Assembly (NCBI GenBank): GCA_019915135.1
Contig: JAHLMK010000007.1
Span: 1,116,001-1,180,000 of the forward strand
Origin: Strobilurus pachycystidiatus
Taxonomy: Eukaryota > Basidiomycota > Agaricomycetes > Agaricales > Physalacriaceae
Direction of reading: 5' to 3'
DNA length: 64,000 nucleotides
Shown: positions 1 through 11,657 of the stretch, one piece after another
Layout: every line of letters starts with the position of its first letter
Position numbering within the stretch: the first letter of the stretch is position 1
Program-made: the position numbers and the translations under genes
Notes under the pieces: generated by a model
The model's database searches: none
The model's input: only the letters and a program-made list of their open reading frames with translations
What the model was told of the DNA's origin: nothing

Positions 1-3000
1 TCAACTCGACCAGACGGTAGAGAGCTGTCATGATAGAACTCTTGCCCGCTCCTGTCCTGTAAATCATCAGGTTGCATACTCAAGGTACCCTAGAAGGATA
101 CTTACCGTCCGACGATACCAATCTTCTCCCCTGCATGCACAGTCATGGAGATACCCTTCAACACAGCTGGAAGCTCGGGACGATAGCTTAGCACAACATC
201 CTTAAGCTCAACACGTCCCTGGCTGGGCCACGATGCCTGCGGCTTGTTCTCAAGCAGCTCGTGCGCTGCTTCTTGTTCGACCTCAGTTGCATAGTACACA
301 ATGCGCTCCACTGAATTCATGTTGTTTTCCACTTCAGCACTTTGTCGTACGAGCCATCCGAACCTAGGGATTGTCGTGAGGAGGCGAACCTGTGCTGAAG
401 GGAAGAAACTCACGCTTGTTGCACGCTGAGAATGTAGGACAGAACAAGGCCAGTTTGAGCCGGCGAGATAGTGTAGCGAGTGCCAACAGTAAGCATTGCG
501 ACAATAAAGGTCAACACAGTTCCCAGGAAATCCAGACGAATACCGAGCCATCGCTATGAACGGGTCTGTGAACATCGAAGGAATCCGAGAGCGACGACGA
601 GCTCACCTGGTTAGTGACTGTCAACCAATATGCACGGTTTTCGATGTCTATCCTTTCCTCGTTCTCTTTCAAGAAGCGCCCAGATTCGCCATAGGCTCTG
701 ATAGTAGCAAGTCCAGAAAGCGACTCCGAAAAGTGAGAATACAAGGTTGAACGCAGAACGGCGTCCAGTCGCTGTTGGTGAGTATGTCAGCTGTAATACT
801 CAGCAGAATTGACGACGAAGACATGCCTTGAGTTCTCGAGCACTTGCCCGATAGAAGGCAGCAGCGTAGACATAGACAACCATGATACAGACAACTCCGA
901 TCAAAAACCATGGAAGGACGATAGAGATAAGGATGATAGCGCCCACTATGTTGGACGCTGTTGCCGTCAGCATCCGTAAGGAGTCTACAGCAACATCAAC
1001 TGCGTGCCTCGTGATGTAGAGTTTGAAGCTCACCCCCAAGAAGATTGTCGATTGTGTCAATATCCTTCGAGAATCGGTTCATGATGCGACCAAGAGGAGT
1101 AGTGTCGAAAAAGGACATGGGAGCGCGCATGATGCGTTCGATGGCGATCTGAGTAGACTCGTTACAGTGGGTTTTGCGACATGCGCATGAGGCTCACCTT
1201 GTGCAACCTCTGCGAAGCAAAGAAAGTGAGGATAGCAAAAGTGCTACCCATGACGAAGAACGCGATCGCCTGAGAAACACCCAGTCCAGCGTATATGCCC
1301 ATCTACAAGAAGCTTCAATGGGTGTAGCAGGAGAAGAAGACAAACACGAACATAGAACCCAGACGATTGGTTGAACTGACTACAAAAAGTCAGTCAATGG
1401 ACAAGATTAGGGCGAAAAACTCTTACTCGTCCTGCCAATATACGAGCCTGGTTCCGCGTCAGTATGAATCGAATATCTTGAGTATCAGTAGACGTACCAA
1501 TAAGATGACATAACCGCGGCTGCTTGGACGAGAACCAAGGAAAAGACCAAGATAGGCAGAACGATGGCGCCATTGCCTGCCTTCAAGTACTCCTTGTACA
1601 CTGAGGAGTTGATAGCACCCGTGTTGCGCTCCTCCGTCTGCATCAATCCTGCGCCTTTGACTGCGCCCTTGCGTTTAGTCTCCTGCGCCTCCGTCGTCTC
1701 GTCCTCGATGGCCTCCGCTTCGTCCTCCTTCTCTTCCTCCTCCACCTTTTCCTCCTTGCTGCCGAACTCCTTGTAGAACTTCGAAAACTCTCCGTCATTG
1801 TCCATGAGCTCGGCGTATGTGCCGCGTTCAGCAATCCGTCCGTCCGCGATGGTGTATATGTAGTCCACTTGAGGCAAAAAGTGCAGTGCGTGAGTGACCA
1901 ATATACGAGTTTTGCCTTGGGAGGTGTCTTGGAACACATTTTGGAACACAGCTTTACCAACGTGGGCATCGAGGGCCGAAAGTGGATCCTGCAAAGAGAG
2001 AAGATGTCAGGTCACGAATCCGAATAGATAATAGTGCCTTACGTCGAAGATCTGAATGTCGGTATCACAATAAATGGCGCGGCAGATGTTCACGCGTTGC
2101 TTCTGGCCACCAGACAATGAGATACCCTTCTCGCCGACCTCTGTCCTGTCACCGTTTGGCAGCATATCCAGATCTGGGCCTAGGCAGGAATCCTGGACCG
2201 CTTTCCAATACCTTTCCTCCTCGAACGGACGACCAAAACATATGTTGTCACGGATTGAGCAATTCTGACTCTAGGTCAGCGTCTGAAGAGAGAGGGAGGC
2301 TGGTTGAGCATACCTGTATCCAAGCACTCTGGGGACAGTACCCCACGCTACCTCCAAAAGTGACATAACCCTTCTCACCGATACTGCTGGATGTCTTCCT
2401 CATTTCCCCGATGATACCCTGAAGAAGGGAGGTCTTTCCGGACCCAACAGCGCCGACAATAGCGACAAGCTGCCCGCGAGGTATAGACATGGATATGTCG
2501 CGCATCTCGAACACATCACCAGTCGCTGGAGCCTCGGAAGTGGGAGCGCTCTTCGCGGCAGGCTTTTTGCGCTCGACCTTTTCGCGCTTCTTCTTATCTT
2601 TGGCGCTTTCGGCCTCGGGGGGAGGCGCGTCCCATGAGAACGAGACATTCTTCACTTCGACAGCTACGTCGATGTCGTAGTCTATCTCACGAGTGCCGTC
2701 CAGAAGTTCCCCTTCGAAGACGCCATAGAGTCGATGAATGGCATTGGAGGCGTCGGCAATCGTGGAGAAAGACATGGCTACAGTATGAATGGATCAGTAC
2801 CAAAATGACGCGGACCCAAGGAAACAGCGTACGCAGCATCATCAGTGGCATGCGCAACAAGTTAAACAAGGTTAAGGACGCGAAAATATTGGCGGGATCC
2901 ATGTCATGGCCTGTAGCTGAGTAGGTTACGAATGCCAACACCGACGCTATCACAGGCATCGAGATGGCGACGGCATTGTTTGCCGCGCGGATGAGAAGCA

Positions 3001-4423
3001 GGGAACGAACATATCTAAGAAGTGTTGAGCAAGTTACTGTATAGCAAAGGACGAGTCAAACTTACGCCATCTCAGTCTTCCTATAACCTCGAATCCTTTC
3101 AAGGAAAGGAATCTCCCAGGCAAAGAACTTGACGACCTTCATACCGGCCAAAAGCTCTTGCAACAGCTTCGCACGCTTGTCGGTCCACGCCATACTCTTC
3201 GCACGGATGCGGAACATATTCCTCATGACCATCGTCTGAAGTGGGGCCGCAATTATGAAGAACGCGAATCCAGCCAAAGCACTAGGTCCCAGATTGAGCA
3301 AAAGTAGGATTAAACAGATAATCATTTGAATGGGGGCCGACCATGCCTGCCAGGAAGATAAACCCCAGCCCTTGGCTTTGATAAGAGGTATTTTGCAGAC
3401 GCACCATGTGGAAGAAGCCCGCACAAAAGTCGATACGAGACACATCTGTAGAGATGTGGTTCATAATGAGGCCATTGGGAAGCTTGGATCGTGCACGAGA
3501 CGAGAAACGCAGGGATCGCGAGTAAATGGCATGGATAAGGCCGCCGCGAACCAATACTCCAGTAGATGCACCGCGATAGAAAAATTGGTGGGTGCAGAGT
3601 GATGCGAGGATCTGAAGAAATAGAAGACCAAAGGCCATGCCTATGCCGCGACCAATGGAAGGTATCGCGTCGTAATTGCCGGTGCCATGGGCGGTATACG
3701 ACTCAGTAGCAAAGTTGATGAGTGCCTGGGGTTATTTGAATTCGAATCGAGTCATGTACCGAGAACCCCCGACGGACCTTGACCAAGAGCGGACTGGTAA
3801 CCTGAGCCGTGTCTCCAATGACTTTGAAGAACCCGGCAGACCAGAACCACCACTTGACGCTGTCGTTGATGGCGTAGGTGAGACTGGGCCGTCGCTGGCC
3901 GTCCTTTTCTCTCCACCGTTTCTCCTTTGCAGCTCTGTCGCCTGTGAGACTCCACCAGACACCCATGGCACCAGGCTTGATGTCACCGTTGAGCAGACGC
4001 GCGTTGTAGTCGGCGGCCTGTGCGCGTCTGCGCTCAAACGCAGTAGCAATTTTGTCGCCTATGATAGCGGCGCCGCGATGGTCCTGGAGCTTGTAGAGAT
4101 CGGCAGCCTCCAGAGGTCGGGCGTAGCCCAGAGCAAGCAGGCTCGTAATCCATCCAAAGGTAGCAAGACTGAAGAGGTTGGCCTTTGCCTCGGGAAGAAG
4201 GGAGGCGTCCGCAAGAGTTGTGTTGGGCGGTGGTGCACTGTGGGCGATGAAGGGAATGCGCTGCCATCTGGCATAGTTGAGTCAGCCATTCTCGAGAAAT
4301 TTGACACACTTACTTTGGACGGTTGTGAGACTGCTCGACGACGACCGGAACCTTAGAGGGTCGTTCTGAGCCTTCCTGCGTTGAGTCTGCCTCGTTGCTG
4401 TGGACCGACGACTTTTCTTTCAT
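1..4423 (-). CDS. ABC transporter, ABCC/MRP family (Yor1-like), 3' end cut by window edge
   Basis: Full ABCC exporter layout read from the start codon at 4423 leftwards. A cytosolic N-terminus ([13 protein letters not shown]) leads into a first transmembrane domain with the segment [20 protein letters not shown]. The first nucleotide-binding domain has Walker [10 protein letters not shown] (near 2440), the signature LSGGQKQRV (near 2100), Walker [15 protein letters not shown] (its two halves joined over the intron near 1990) and the H-loop VTHALHFL. An acidic E/K-rich linker (about 1670-1770) precedes TMD2. The second NBD is present only to its Walker A (GRTGAGKSS, positions about 1-110), where the window ends, so its signature and Walker B lie outside. 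Many short introns. ABCC proteins of this kind export drugs or conjugates at the plasma membrane, but the substrate cannot be read here. The absence of an extra N-terminal TMD0 fits Yor1 rather than Ycf1/Bpt1. The neighbour beyond a 0.7 kb gap is unrelated. Confidence 0.93.
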
Positions 4424-5101
4424 GCCAGCGTGGAAGGATGGGAGATAAACTCACTCGTTCGTAATGTTCTGCTATTTATGATCTGCACATATGACGCAGG
4501 AGACAAGAGTCATCGAGGATGACAAACAGTGCTCGGATATGTGTCCTTGTCTGTTTGTGGCAGACACGACCTGCAGGGTAGCTCGCGCCGGTGAGAGTTT
4601 ATATCTTCGCGCCTTGCATAACAGATAACCTTCAAAATGGACGATGAGAGGCCTACTAGAGTTCTCTAGTAATTAATTGCGCTGGTGTACCTTAGCCATA
4701 TGATCCGACCGTCGACGGCTGTACATGTGCGAAGAACGCGTCACAGGGGATCGTCGACACATCGTCGATGAAAGCCTCCTCACCACTTCGGCCACTTCAG
4801 CCCTTCACGGCGACTCAGCGATCAGCGACTACCTTGTCGTGTTACGGACCCTTTATTCATTTACTAACTCAACAACTCACAATCAAGCATAATGCCATCC
4901 TGGTCCATATTGAAAGATCCAGGGAGCAGAGGACTATCATGACATTGATGCTTTTTTGCACTCTCCAATCGCAAAACATTTCCACATTGGCCACGATCTT
5001 CAGAGTAACACATAATATATAAATTGTAGTGCACAGTTATAATCCAAGCTAAGTATCCTAAATTACCGCAGTCCTTGTGAGAGTACAAACAATGTCTAGT
5101 G
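4424..5101. other. Intergenic, 5' of ABC transporter and 3' of FunK1 kinase
   Basis: About 0.68 kb. It must hold the promoter of the ABC transporter and the 3' UTR of the kinase. Short ORFs here show no family features. No repeat, tRNA or clear binding site was recognised. Confidence 0.6.
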
Positions 5102-7909
5102 TTACATTTCTACAGACCGCAAGCGAAGGTCATGGTTTCCGGCAATTTCAACGCCCCCATAGAGAAACTGAGCGTACTCGACGTGCCCGCCTAGATTGGC
5201 GATATCAAAGGCGGGCGGAGGTGCGGGCGCGGGCGCCATTCGTGCTGGTGGTTTTCCGCCATAGAAAGCAAGCATCTGCTTGCTGAGCATCGCCGTTCCT
5301 GGTCGCCCTCCTGAAGCCGTCAGTCTGTCGTGGACGGCAACTTCTTGCTGATATGCACTCCGAGCTGAATATCCAGCTGAAAGCTTCCCGTACATCATCT
5401 CCAACCACGGGCCAAACAACTCGAAACCTGGCGACACGGCTTGGAAGTCAGGCCTGTCACTGAAGAATCCTAGTTTGAGCACCCCAATCTCGCGCCACGT
5501 CTTGGAATGGTCGAACCACGCATCCATGTTAACGATAGGAGACTCCTTTCTCTGAAGGAAACGGCCGAGAAAGCTAGGAGGGGTCTGATGGGTGTCGAGT
5601 TTCTTCGTGGGGGCAACATTGGGCTCGATGTCCTTAGCGAGAGAGAACCGGTACGACATGACCAGTATGACGAAGAAGAAGGACTCCAAGTCGTAGCGGT
5701 AAACGTGTTTGGAAAGTCGGACACGCTCATGAGGTGGGCTCAAGAGATCTGCCGCCATGAATGGAGGAGTCCCAGTGCGCTGGAGTGAAGTGATCGACGC
5801 TCCCAGCTCAAGATCTTTGCGGAACGACGACAAGTCAAAGTCGTTCAGGACGCCGCATAGGCGATTGTGTTCATCGTAGCGGTACATGATGTTGCTCAGG
5901 CTGATATCTCGGTGAAGAATTTCAGGGATATCATACAGCCATTTGTGACCTGTGGAATCAAATGGTCAGAACAGGAACTACACAGCAAACTGGGAAAACG
6001 CACATTGCATGACATCCAAAACCACTTGAGCGACTTCCTTACCTGTCGGAAGGCTTTGGATCGGGAACAACAGTTCTTGGACAGTAATACGAAGAGGACG
6101 CCTCTCGTAGATGTATTTTCGTCCGTCGGCAAAAGTCGCATTGAGAATGAGTTCCGCCACGCGTCCCACCGTCGAGTCTTTCTCAGGAAAGTGGTCCTCT
6201 GAGTGAAGGAGATTGGGCAGGTGATCCAAAACCCAGTGGCGTTCGCCGGATTTAGCCTCCGCCTCGGCTTCTGCAATAGCTGCCTGGAGAAGCTCCTGCT
6301 CGGATGTGCGTTCCTCGCCTGGCCAGCTGACTTTGATGACCAGCCATTTGTCGGGCCAATTGCTGGACGTCGCGTGAAGCGTAGCCGTCGAGCGCCCAAT
6401 GATGCCCGGCTCCCGGGAGATGATGCGCCCTAGAGTAACGTCGAATTCTTTGCCAGGGTTCTGGCGGTTCAACGTGAGGGTCATGCCACAGAAAACAGCA
6501 TCATGGTCCCCTCCGGTAAGGGGCTTTCCAGGTACACATTTAGTCTGATTTGTGTAGCGGTCAAAGGTTTTAAGAAACTCGTCGTTGTGGTTGATGATGT
6601 CGAGAACACCTCGCTGGCGCAATGTGAGAAGCTGGAAGCCGAGCAAAAGACCGACATATTTTTCGATGTCGGCCTTTTCGTTGAGAGATATGGCGTTGGA
6701 AATCAAGATGGTGCTGTGGTTGTAATGTTGGAGTTGTATGCGTTCGCGGTCAACCAACGTCATCGTGCAGTCGGAACGCATAGCGGGAACGGAAAGCTGC
6801 TCAGAAGCATAACGAGCTGTCTGTAGTCGGGGGGTGACCACTGTCTGTGGCAGTGACGACGCTTCCTTGTTCTCAGAAATTGCGGGGAGCGAAGGGTTGC
6901 CATCGACAGGCACACTTGTACTCGGAGTCGAGCGAGATCGTTTGGACGATGAAGAGGAAAGAGTGCCATCTGCCTTTCTTTTCTTTGAAGGACCAGATTC
7001 AGACCGTCCTTTGGACGATGTGGGTAGGGTTGGGGGGCGATGAGTGTCTTTCGGATCTTTACCTATGGGAACTGGTCAGAAGTCTAGTCAACAACCTACA
7101 AAGACGAGTTACTCACCATTGCGCAAGATACGTGGGGATTCCTGTCCATCGTAAAGCGCTTTGCCCGTGTGTTTGACCTCGAGCAGGTGGGGGGCCATGA
7201 TCCATGCAAATCCGAATTTAAGGAGCGAATCGTCCTCTCCTTTCACCGCCTTCAGATGGTGATGGTAGTCCAGAGATCCCTTGAGCAAGCTCTCAAAAAC
7301 GTGTACGAGGTCGGGGCTAAGGCCGTTGACGTTGAATAAACCGCCGACGAGCCTCTTGGGGTCGTTCCTGTAGAAACGAAGTCGATCGCCCAATTCGATG
7401 CTTTTGTCGTTGTCAATGATATCCAGTACGATGTTGTTCAACTCCGCGAGAGGTTCGTACAGCGCCTGCTCCTTGAGGGTGCCTTGCCCACAAAGCTTAA
7501 GGTAAGCCTCCAGCTTCTCCTTGAAGCTGCTATCTTGGACGACACGGGTAATGGCCGTCTGGTAGACAGCTCGCCAGTCCTTCGGAAGATGAAGGACTGT
7601 CACCATGAAGTCCTCGATGTCAACGAAGACGCCGTAACGCTTCAAGTCGCGTTCGAGATATTCGTCATAATCATTGCGGACGTATGGCACATCGTCCACA
7701 ACATCGTCGTTGAAGCGCGAGCGAGCAGCGGAGCCTTGGCTGTAAGGAGTGGAGTTGACCGCTTGGTCCAAAAGGTGCTTGGTGAGTGCGGGATTGGGCG
7801 TGTGGGGAGGTCGGGGTCGAATTATGGGTCGCGCGGAATCGTTGTGGGGAGATGTGAGTACCTCGGTGGTATCAGAGCCACAAGGATCGTTGGAGGTAGA
7901 GTCCGACAT
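5102..7909 (-). CDS. FunK1-type protein kinase
   Basis: Fungal-specific kinase family expanded in Agaricomycetes. The start chosen is the ATG at 7909 (MSDSTSNDP); upstream ATGs near 8250 are in frame but less likely. The N-terminal region (about residues 1-300) is the typical FunK1 preamble, followed by a charged Ser/Lys stretch with KKRKADG that resembles a nuclear localisation signal. Kinase motifs follow: WLVIKVSW with the ATP lysine, then EERTSEQELL (alpha-C region), the catalytic loop HRDISLSNIM (near 5890-5915) and the DFG-equivalent NDFDLS (near 5840), which is the usual FunK1 form. The motif GTPPFMAADLL marks the activation-segment end. Introns are inferred near 7080-7120 and 5950-5990. 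Substrates of FunK1 kinases are unknown. Expression in fruiting bodies is a family generalisation, not visible here. Confidence 0.88.
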
Positions 7910-8287
7910 TGTGCAGTGGAGAACAGGGTGTGGATTGGGTGGGATAGACGACGGGAAGTCGGAGCAAAGTTGGTGTAGGATGTGGTTGAAAGCAAGCAGC
8001 AGTTGATCATGTGACAATGCAATGAGGGCCATTTTATCAGTCCTTTGTTGTGAGTCAGAAAGGGTAGCGCGTTGTGGACAGTTCTGGCGAACAATGGCGA
8101 TTGAGAACAAGTTGCAACACGTGGGCGTGGGCCATGTTTGGCTCTGCTGGGCCTCTTGCCTTTTCTGGAGAAGTGTCTGCCTGTCATTCGGTCCGACCAG
8201 CCGATTGACAGGGAAGACGTGTCTGGCGTACACCAGTGACCACCAGCACACATTATGGATTGACCTCAGGAATAAAAGAGTCTCGAA
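7910..8287. promoter_or_regulatory. Divergent intergenic region between FunK1 kinase and MPDU1 homolog
   Basis: The two genes are transcribed away from each other, so this 0.38 kb should carry both promoters. No specific binding motif was identified. Confidence 0.4.
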
Positions 8288-9191
8288 ATGACAACAATCA
8301 CGAGGAACCTCCCTTGGTTCATCAAAGACTTGGGCACCTCAATCGTCGGTGAAGTACAACACAATGTCCTTTCCTCGGTGCTTCGTTGTTGACGTTTATA
8401 TTGTCCAGGAATGCTATGTATCGCTGGTTGAGAACCTTGCAATCACCGACGTAAAGTGTCTCAAATATGCCCTGTCAAAAGGCCTTGGGATAGGCATTGT
8501 TGTAGGCGGTTCCATAATGAAAGTACCTCAGGTTTATCTCAGTGAGTTTTGTTTCTCTATCCTTCGTCCAGACTCTTATGGCTCTGTAGTATTGAAAGGA
8601 CGCTCTGCCCGCGGTCTATCTCTCACGGCCTTCTCCTTTGAGACACTCGCCTACGCCATAAACCTCTTCTACTCCTTCCGCAACGCGTTCCCCTTCTCCA
8701 CCTACGGAGAGAATCTCTTCCTCACCATCCAAAACGCCTTCATCACCTTCCTTATTGTCTCTTACTCCTCTCGACCGCGTGATCAACTCGCGTACACCGT
8801 CCTCGCAATATGCGTCATCACCTTCCTACTCAACATCGTCCCATACAGTATACTCTCCTTCCTCCAACTGTCCACACTCCCACTCTCAATTGTATCAAAA
8901 CTACCTCAGATACGACAGAACCATCGCGCTCGCTCAACAGGGCAATTATCTGCATTTGCCGTGGGATCGCAGTTCGCTGGATGCCTGGCGCGACTGTTCA
9001 CAACGATGCAAGAAGTTGGGGATGTTTTGGTGCTGTCCAGCTTTCTTGTAGCGTTGGCCTTGAACGGTATCTTGGCGTTCCAGATATGGGTGTACTGGGA
9101 TGCCGATGACAGAGACCGTGGCACCGAGCTTTCCTCTTTACCGGCTCCATCATCCTCGAGGAAGCGCGTCCGGCTCGTGCCCAGATATTAG
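8288..9191 (+). CDS. Mannose-P-dolichol utilization defect 1 (MPDU1/Lec35) homolog
   Basis: PQ-loop family membrane protein of the ER, needed in animals for use of dolichol-phosphate mannose/glucose in N-glycan and GPI synthesis. Start MTTITRNLPWFIKDL at 8288. Two introns restore the family sequence: 8354-8408 joins TSIVGE to ECYVSLVENL, and 8542-8589 joins MKVPQVYL to the downstream KGRSARGLSL. The first PQ motif is GGSIMKVPQVY, followed by GRSARGLSLTAF; the second is SIVSKLPQIRQNH, followed by STGQLSAF. About six hydrophobic segments are visible. The hydrophilic tail ends SSRKRVRLVPRY, possibly an ER-retention-like basic tail (inference). The length of about 265 residues suits the family. 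Confidence 0.93.
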
Positions 9192-9346
9192 AACTTCCCA
9201 CATATACATACAGGACATTACAGGATGCGTTGTATTCTACCTATTGCATCCTCTCATGCTGTATTTCGACGGCATGTAATATAAGCCGACCCTTTTGGCT
9301 TCGCTTATGATCCAGTTAACAGGACAGAAGATAAGCACAAATCGGT

Positions 9347-11179
9347 TCACGACGACGAAGTATCTTTAGCCTTTCTCCGTTTCTTGGACTTCTTTGCCAC
9401 AGGTGCGGGATCCTCTGAAGCGCCGGCTTCCTCCCGTTTCCGTTTACCGCTGTCACTGCTACCATTATCTCGAATGAAGCATGATACGAAGAACCCATTC
9501 GTGGCGTCCTCGCCTGGATTGCATCGAATAACGCGTGATGCCTGCTCTACACAGAGAAAGAGGGTCAAAAAAAAGAATTCCAAATGACGTTGTACACACC
9601 TGGGTCGTCCATTTCTTCAGGTAGACCTCTTCGCTCCCATTTGGGCAGGACGTTCTCTCGCGAGTCCAACTTGAAGCCACCAGTTTGGGCTTCCTCAGTT
9701 CTGAGAGCTTCCCGGACAACATCTTCGTTCTCCGTTGCGTGGATACTACATGTGGAGTATACTATTCGTTGGACGCCAGGAACTATGTTGAAACGGGAGT
9801 GAGATGTGAACGAAGTCAAGTGTGCAGAGGGAGTTTACATTTCATGGCATGTTTGATCATCAAGAGCTGGAAAGAGGCGAGCTTGTGAAGACGATCCTCC
9901 TGGTCCGTTTCGTTTTCTTCTTCTGCAGGCGACTTTAGTATGCTACCAGCGGACGAACTGAAAACAACGAGCCGGTAGCCAAGAGATGGTCCAGACGATT
10001 GACGATGCCGGAACCGCTGCATGACGGGTCCAGAAGACTATGATTACGATGAATTGACGACTACAAACGCGAGTCGAGGACGTACATATGAGTGACCCTC
10101 GCGAACTTGGCATCGGAGGGATCGGTTGCGAGAAAATCTGCATTCAGTGCTTCCACATTTTTACAACCAGCCTTCGTGGTCATCATTTGGAGCGTTTTAT
10201 ATCGCTTCTTGTCGCGTTCGAAAGCATAGAGCTTTTGTGGAACGATAAGCACAGATGCGGGGAAAGCAAGAAAGGAAGCATACCTTGCCCTGGTTCCTCA
10301 TTAGAGCGCTGAGATGAGACGTCTTATTTCCCGGTGCGGCCGTTGCATCGATGACAACAGCATCTTTATCCGAGGGGGGATTGAGGACGACGGCTGGGAA
10401 ACACGACGCCTTGTCTTGAAGGATGACTTTGCCCGATTTGTATAGAGGATCAGTCTGGAACGGGGCTTGCACAGAGAACAGGAGCAAGTCGTGTATATGT
10501 TCGTCCCGAGAGAAGCCTCTGTGTTGGACATGTTGAGTGTATAGCACGTCGCAGTCAATGAGACGTACTTGGGGGTGGTAGGACCCGTCAAGGTAAACCC
10601 TTTGTCGACATACGCCTTGATTGCGTCGGCCGTGGACCACATAGACGTGTTGACGCGTACATAACGGGGGATTTGAGCTTGCGCATCAAGCACTCAGTCA
10701 CGTTGATAAAAACGAGAAGGACTGCTTCTCACCGGCCCGTTGATCGCCATTGTCTGCAAGCTGCTCGTTCGAGGTGAACCCGCGTTTGATCTTGAGCTTC
10801 TGAAGTTCACCGTTGAGGCGCGTCTTGTGTCGGAGGATGGCCTGTTTGATGGGTCCGTCTCCGGCTTGTATTCCACGAGCGAACAGCATGTCGTGCACCA
10901 GGACGAGGGCAAGATTGAAGGATGTTATCTTCTTCTTCTCTTCCTTCATCATCTTGGCTTCATTGATGATCTGGGTCAATACTGCCTTGTCTATGGGTCC
11001 TTCACTCAGCGACTGTGAGATGTTGTTAGGACGTAGAACGTACATTTCAGTGTCTCGATGACGAGGGCGGCCGTCCGCTTGCGGTCCTTCTCAGGCAGCG
11101 TGGCGAGTACACCCTTGATGGAGCCCTTCTTAGTCTCGAGGGTGTCGAGGGTTTTGGCAGCTTCGAAGTAAAAGTTCAT
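9347..11179 (-). CDS. 25S rRNA (cytosine-C5)-methyltransferase, NSUN5/Rcm1 type
   Basis: RNA m5C methyltransferase of the NOL1/NOP2/Sun family; yeast Rcm1 modifies 25S rRNA in the nucleolus. Start MNFYFEAAKTLD at 11179. The N-terminal domain is followed by the RNA-binding part (IPRYVRVNTS, near 10650) and the Rossmann methyltransferase core with the SAM motif VIDATAAPGNKTSH (near 10330). The release/catalytic cysteine motifs are LLDPSCSGSG (near 10000-10030) and RIVYSTCSIHATEN (near 9750). The closing family motif NPGEDATNGFFV and a Lys/Arg-rich nucleolar-type tail (KKSKKRRKAKD) end the protein. Several short introns. It is divergent from the DnaJ gene. Confidence 0.92.
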
Positions 11180-11657
11180 TGTGATTCTACATACAGGCAT
11201 CAGGTTTACTGAGCTAGAGGACTACAGGAATACCACGCGCGTAATGTACGACCAGCATAGGCCAGCATCGATGGAAAGAGGAAGGCCTATGGGAAGATGG
11301 CAGTTAGCAAGACGTCGACGAAATTTTTGATATAAGGAGGAATCAGACATGGAATGTCGTCAGACAGGTCGTGAAACCCATAAGACAATGTAGATAATAT
11401 ATTGGACATCATTGAGGGAAAAGGGTGGCAGGGGAAGACTCACAAGTGACGGGGGAAACGAAAGAGGTGATGATGGTCGGAGAACAAGAAAAATTTCGGA
11501 GAAATTCGACTTGTATTGTGACCGGCCGATCTCTGTCACGCATTTTGCTTTTTTTAGCGACACGCTTGACGCGCCTTCCCGACCTTCCACCATCTTCAAT
11601 AGCAAGTCTTGCTCGTCTTCTGATTTTCATTGCTTACTTATTCTTGACCGCTTGCAG
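11180..11657. promoter_or_regulatory. Divergent region between NSUN5 and DnaJ genes; holds the unresolved DnaJ first exon
   Basis: About 0.48 kb. It should carry both promoters and 5' UTRs. The DnaJ reading frame is blocked upstream of 11658 by a stop, and an acceptor-like cttgcag ends at 11657, so the DnaJ initiator must lie in a small upstream exon here. One candidate is the ATG at 11350, whose frame would reach a GT at 11369 in the right phase, but the intron would be unusually long (about 290 nt). Confidence 0.5.

Noticed and set aside
1643..1969. Arg-rich 108-codon minus ORF
   Set aside because: Frame-shifted shadow of the acidic linker and NBD1 end of the ABC transporter.
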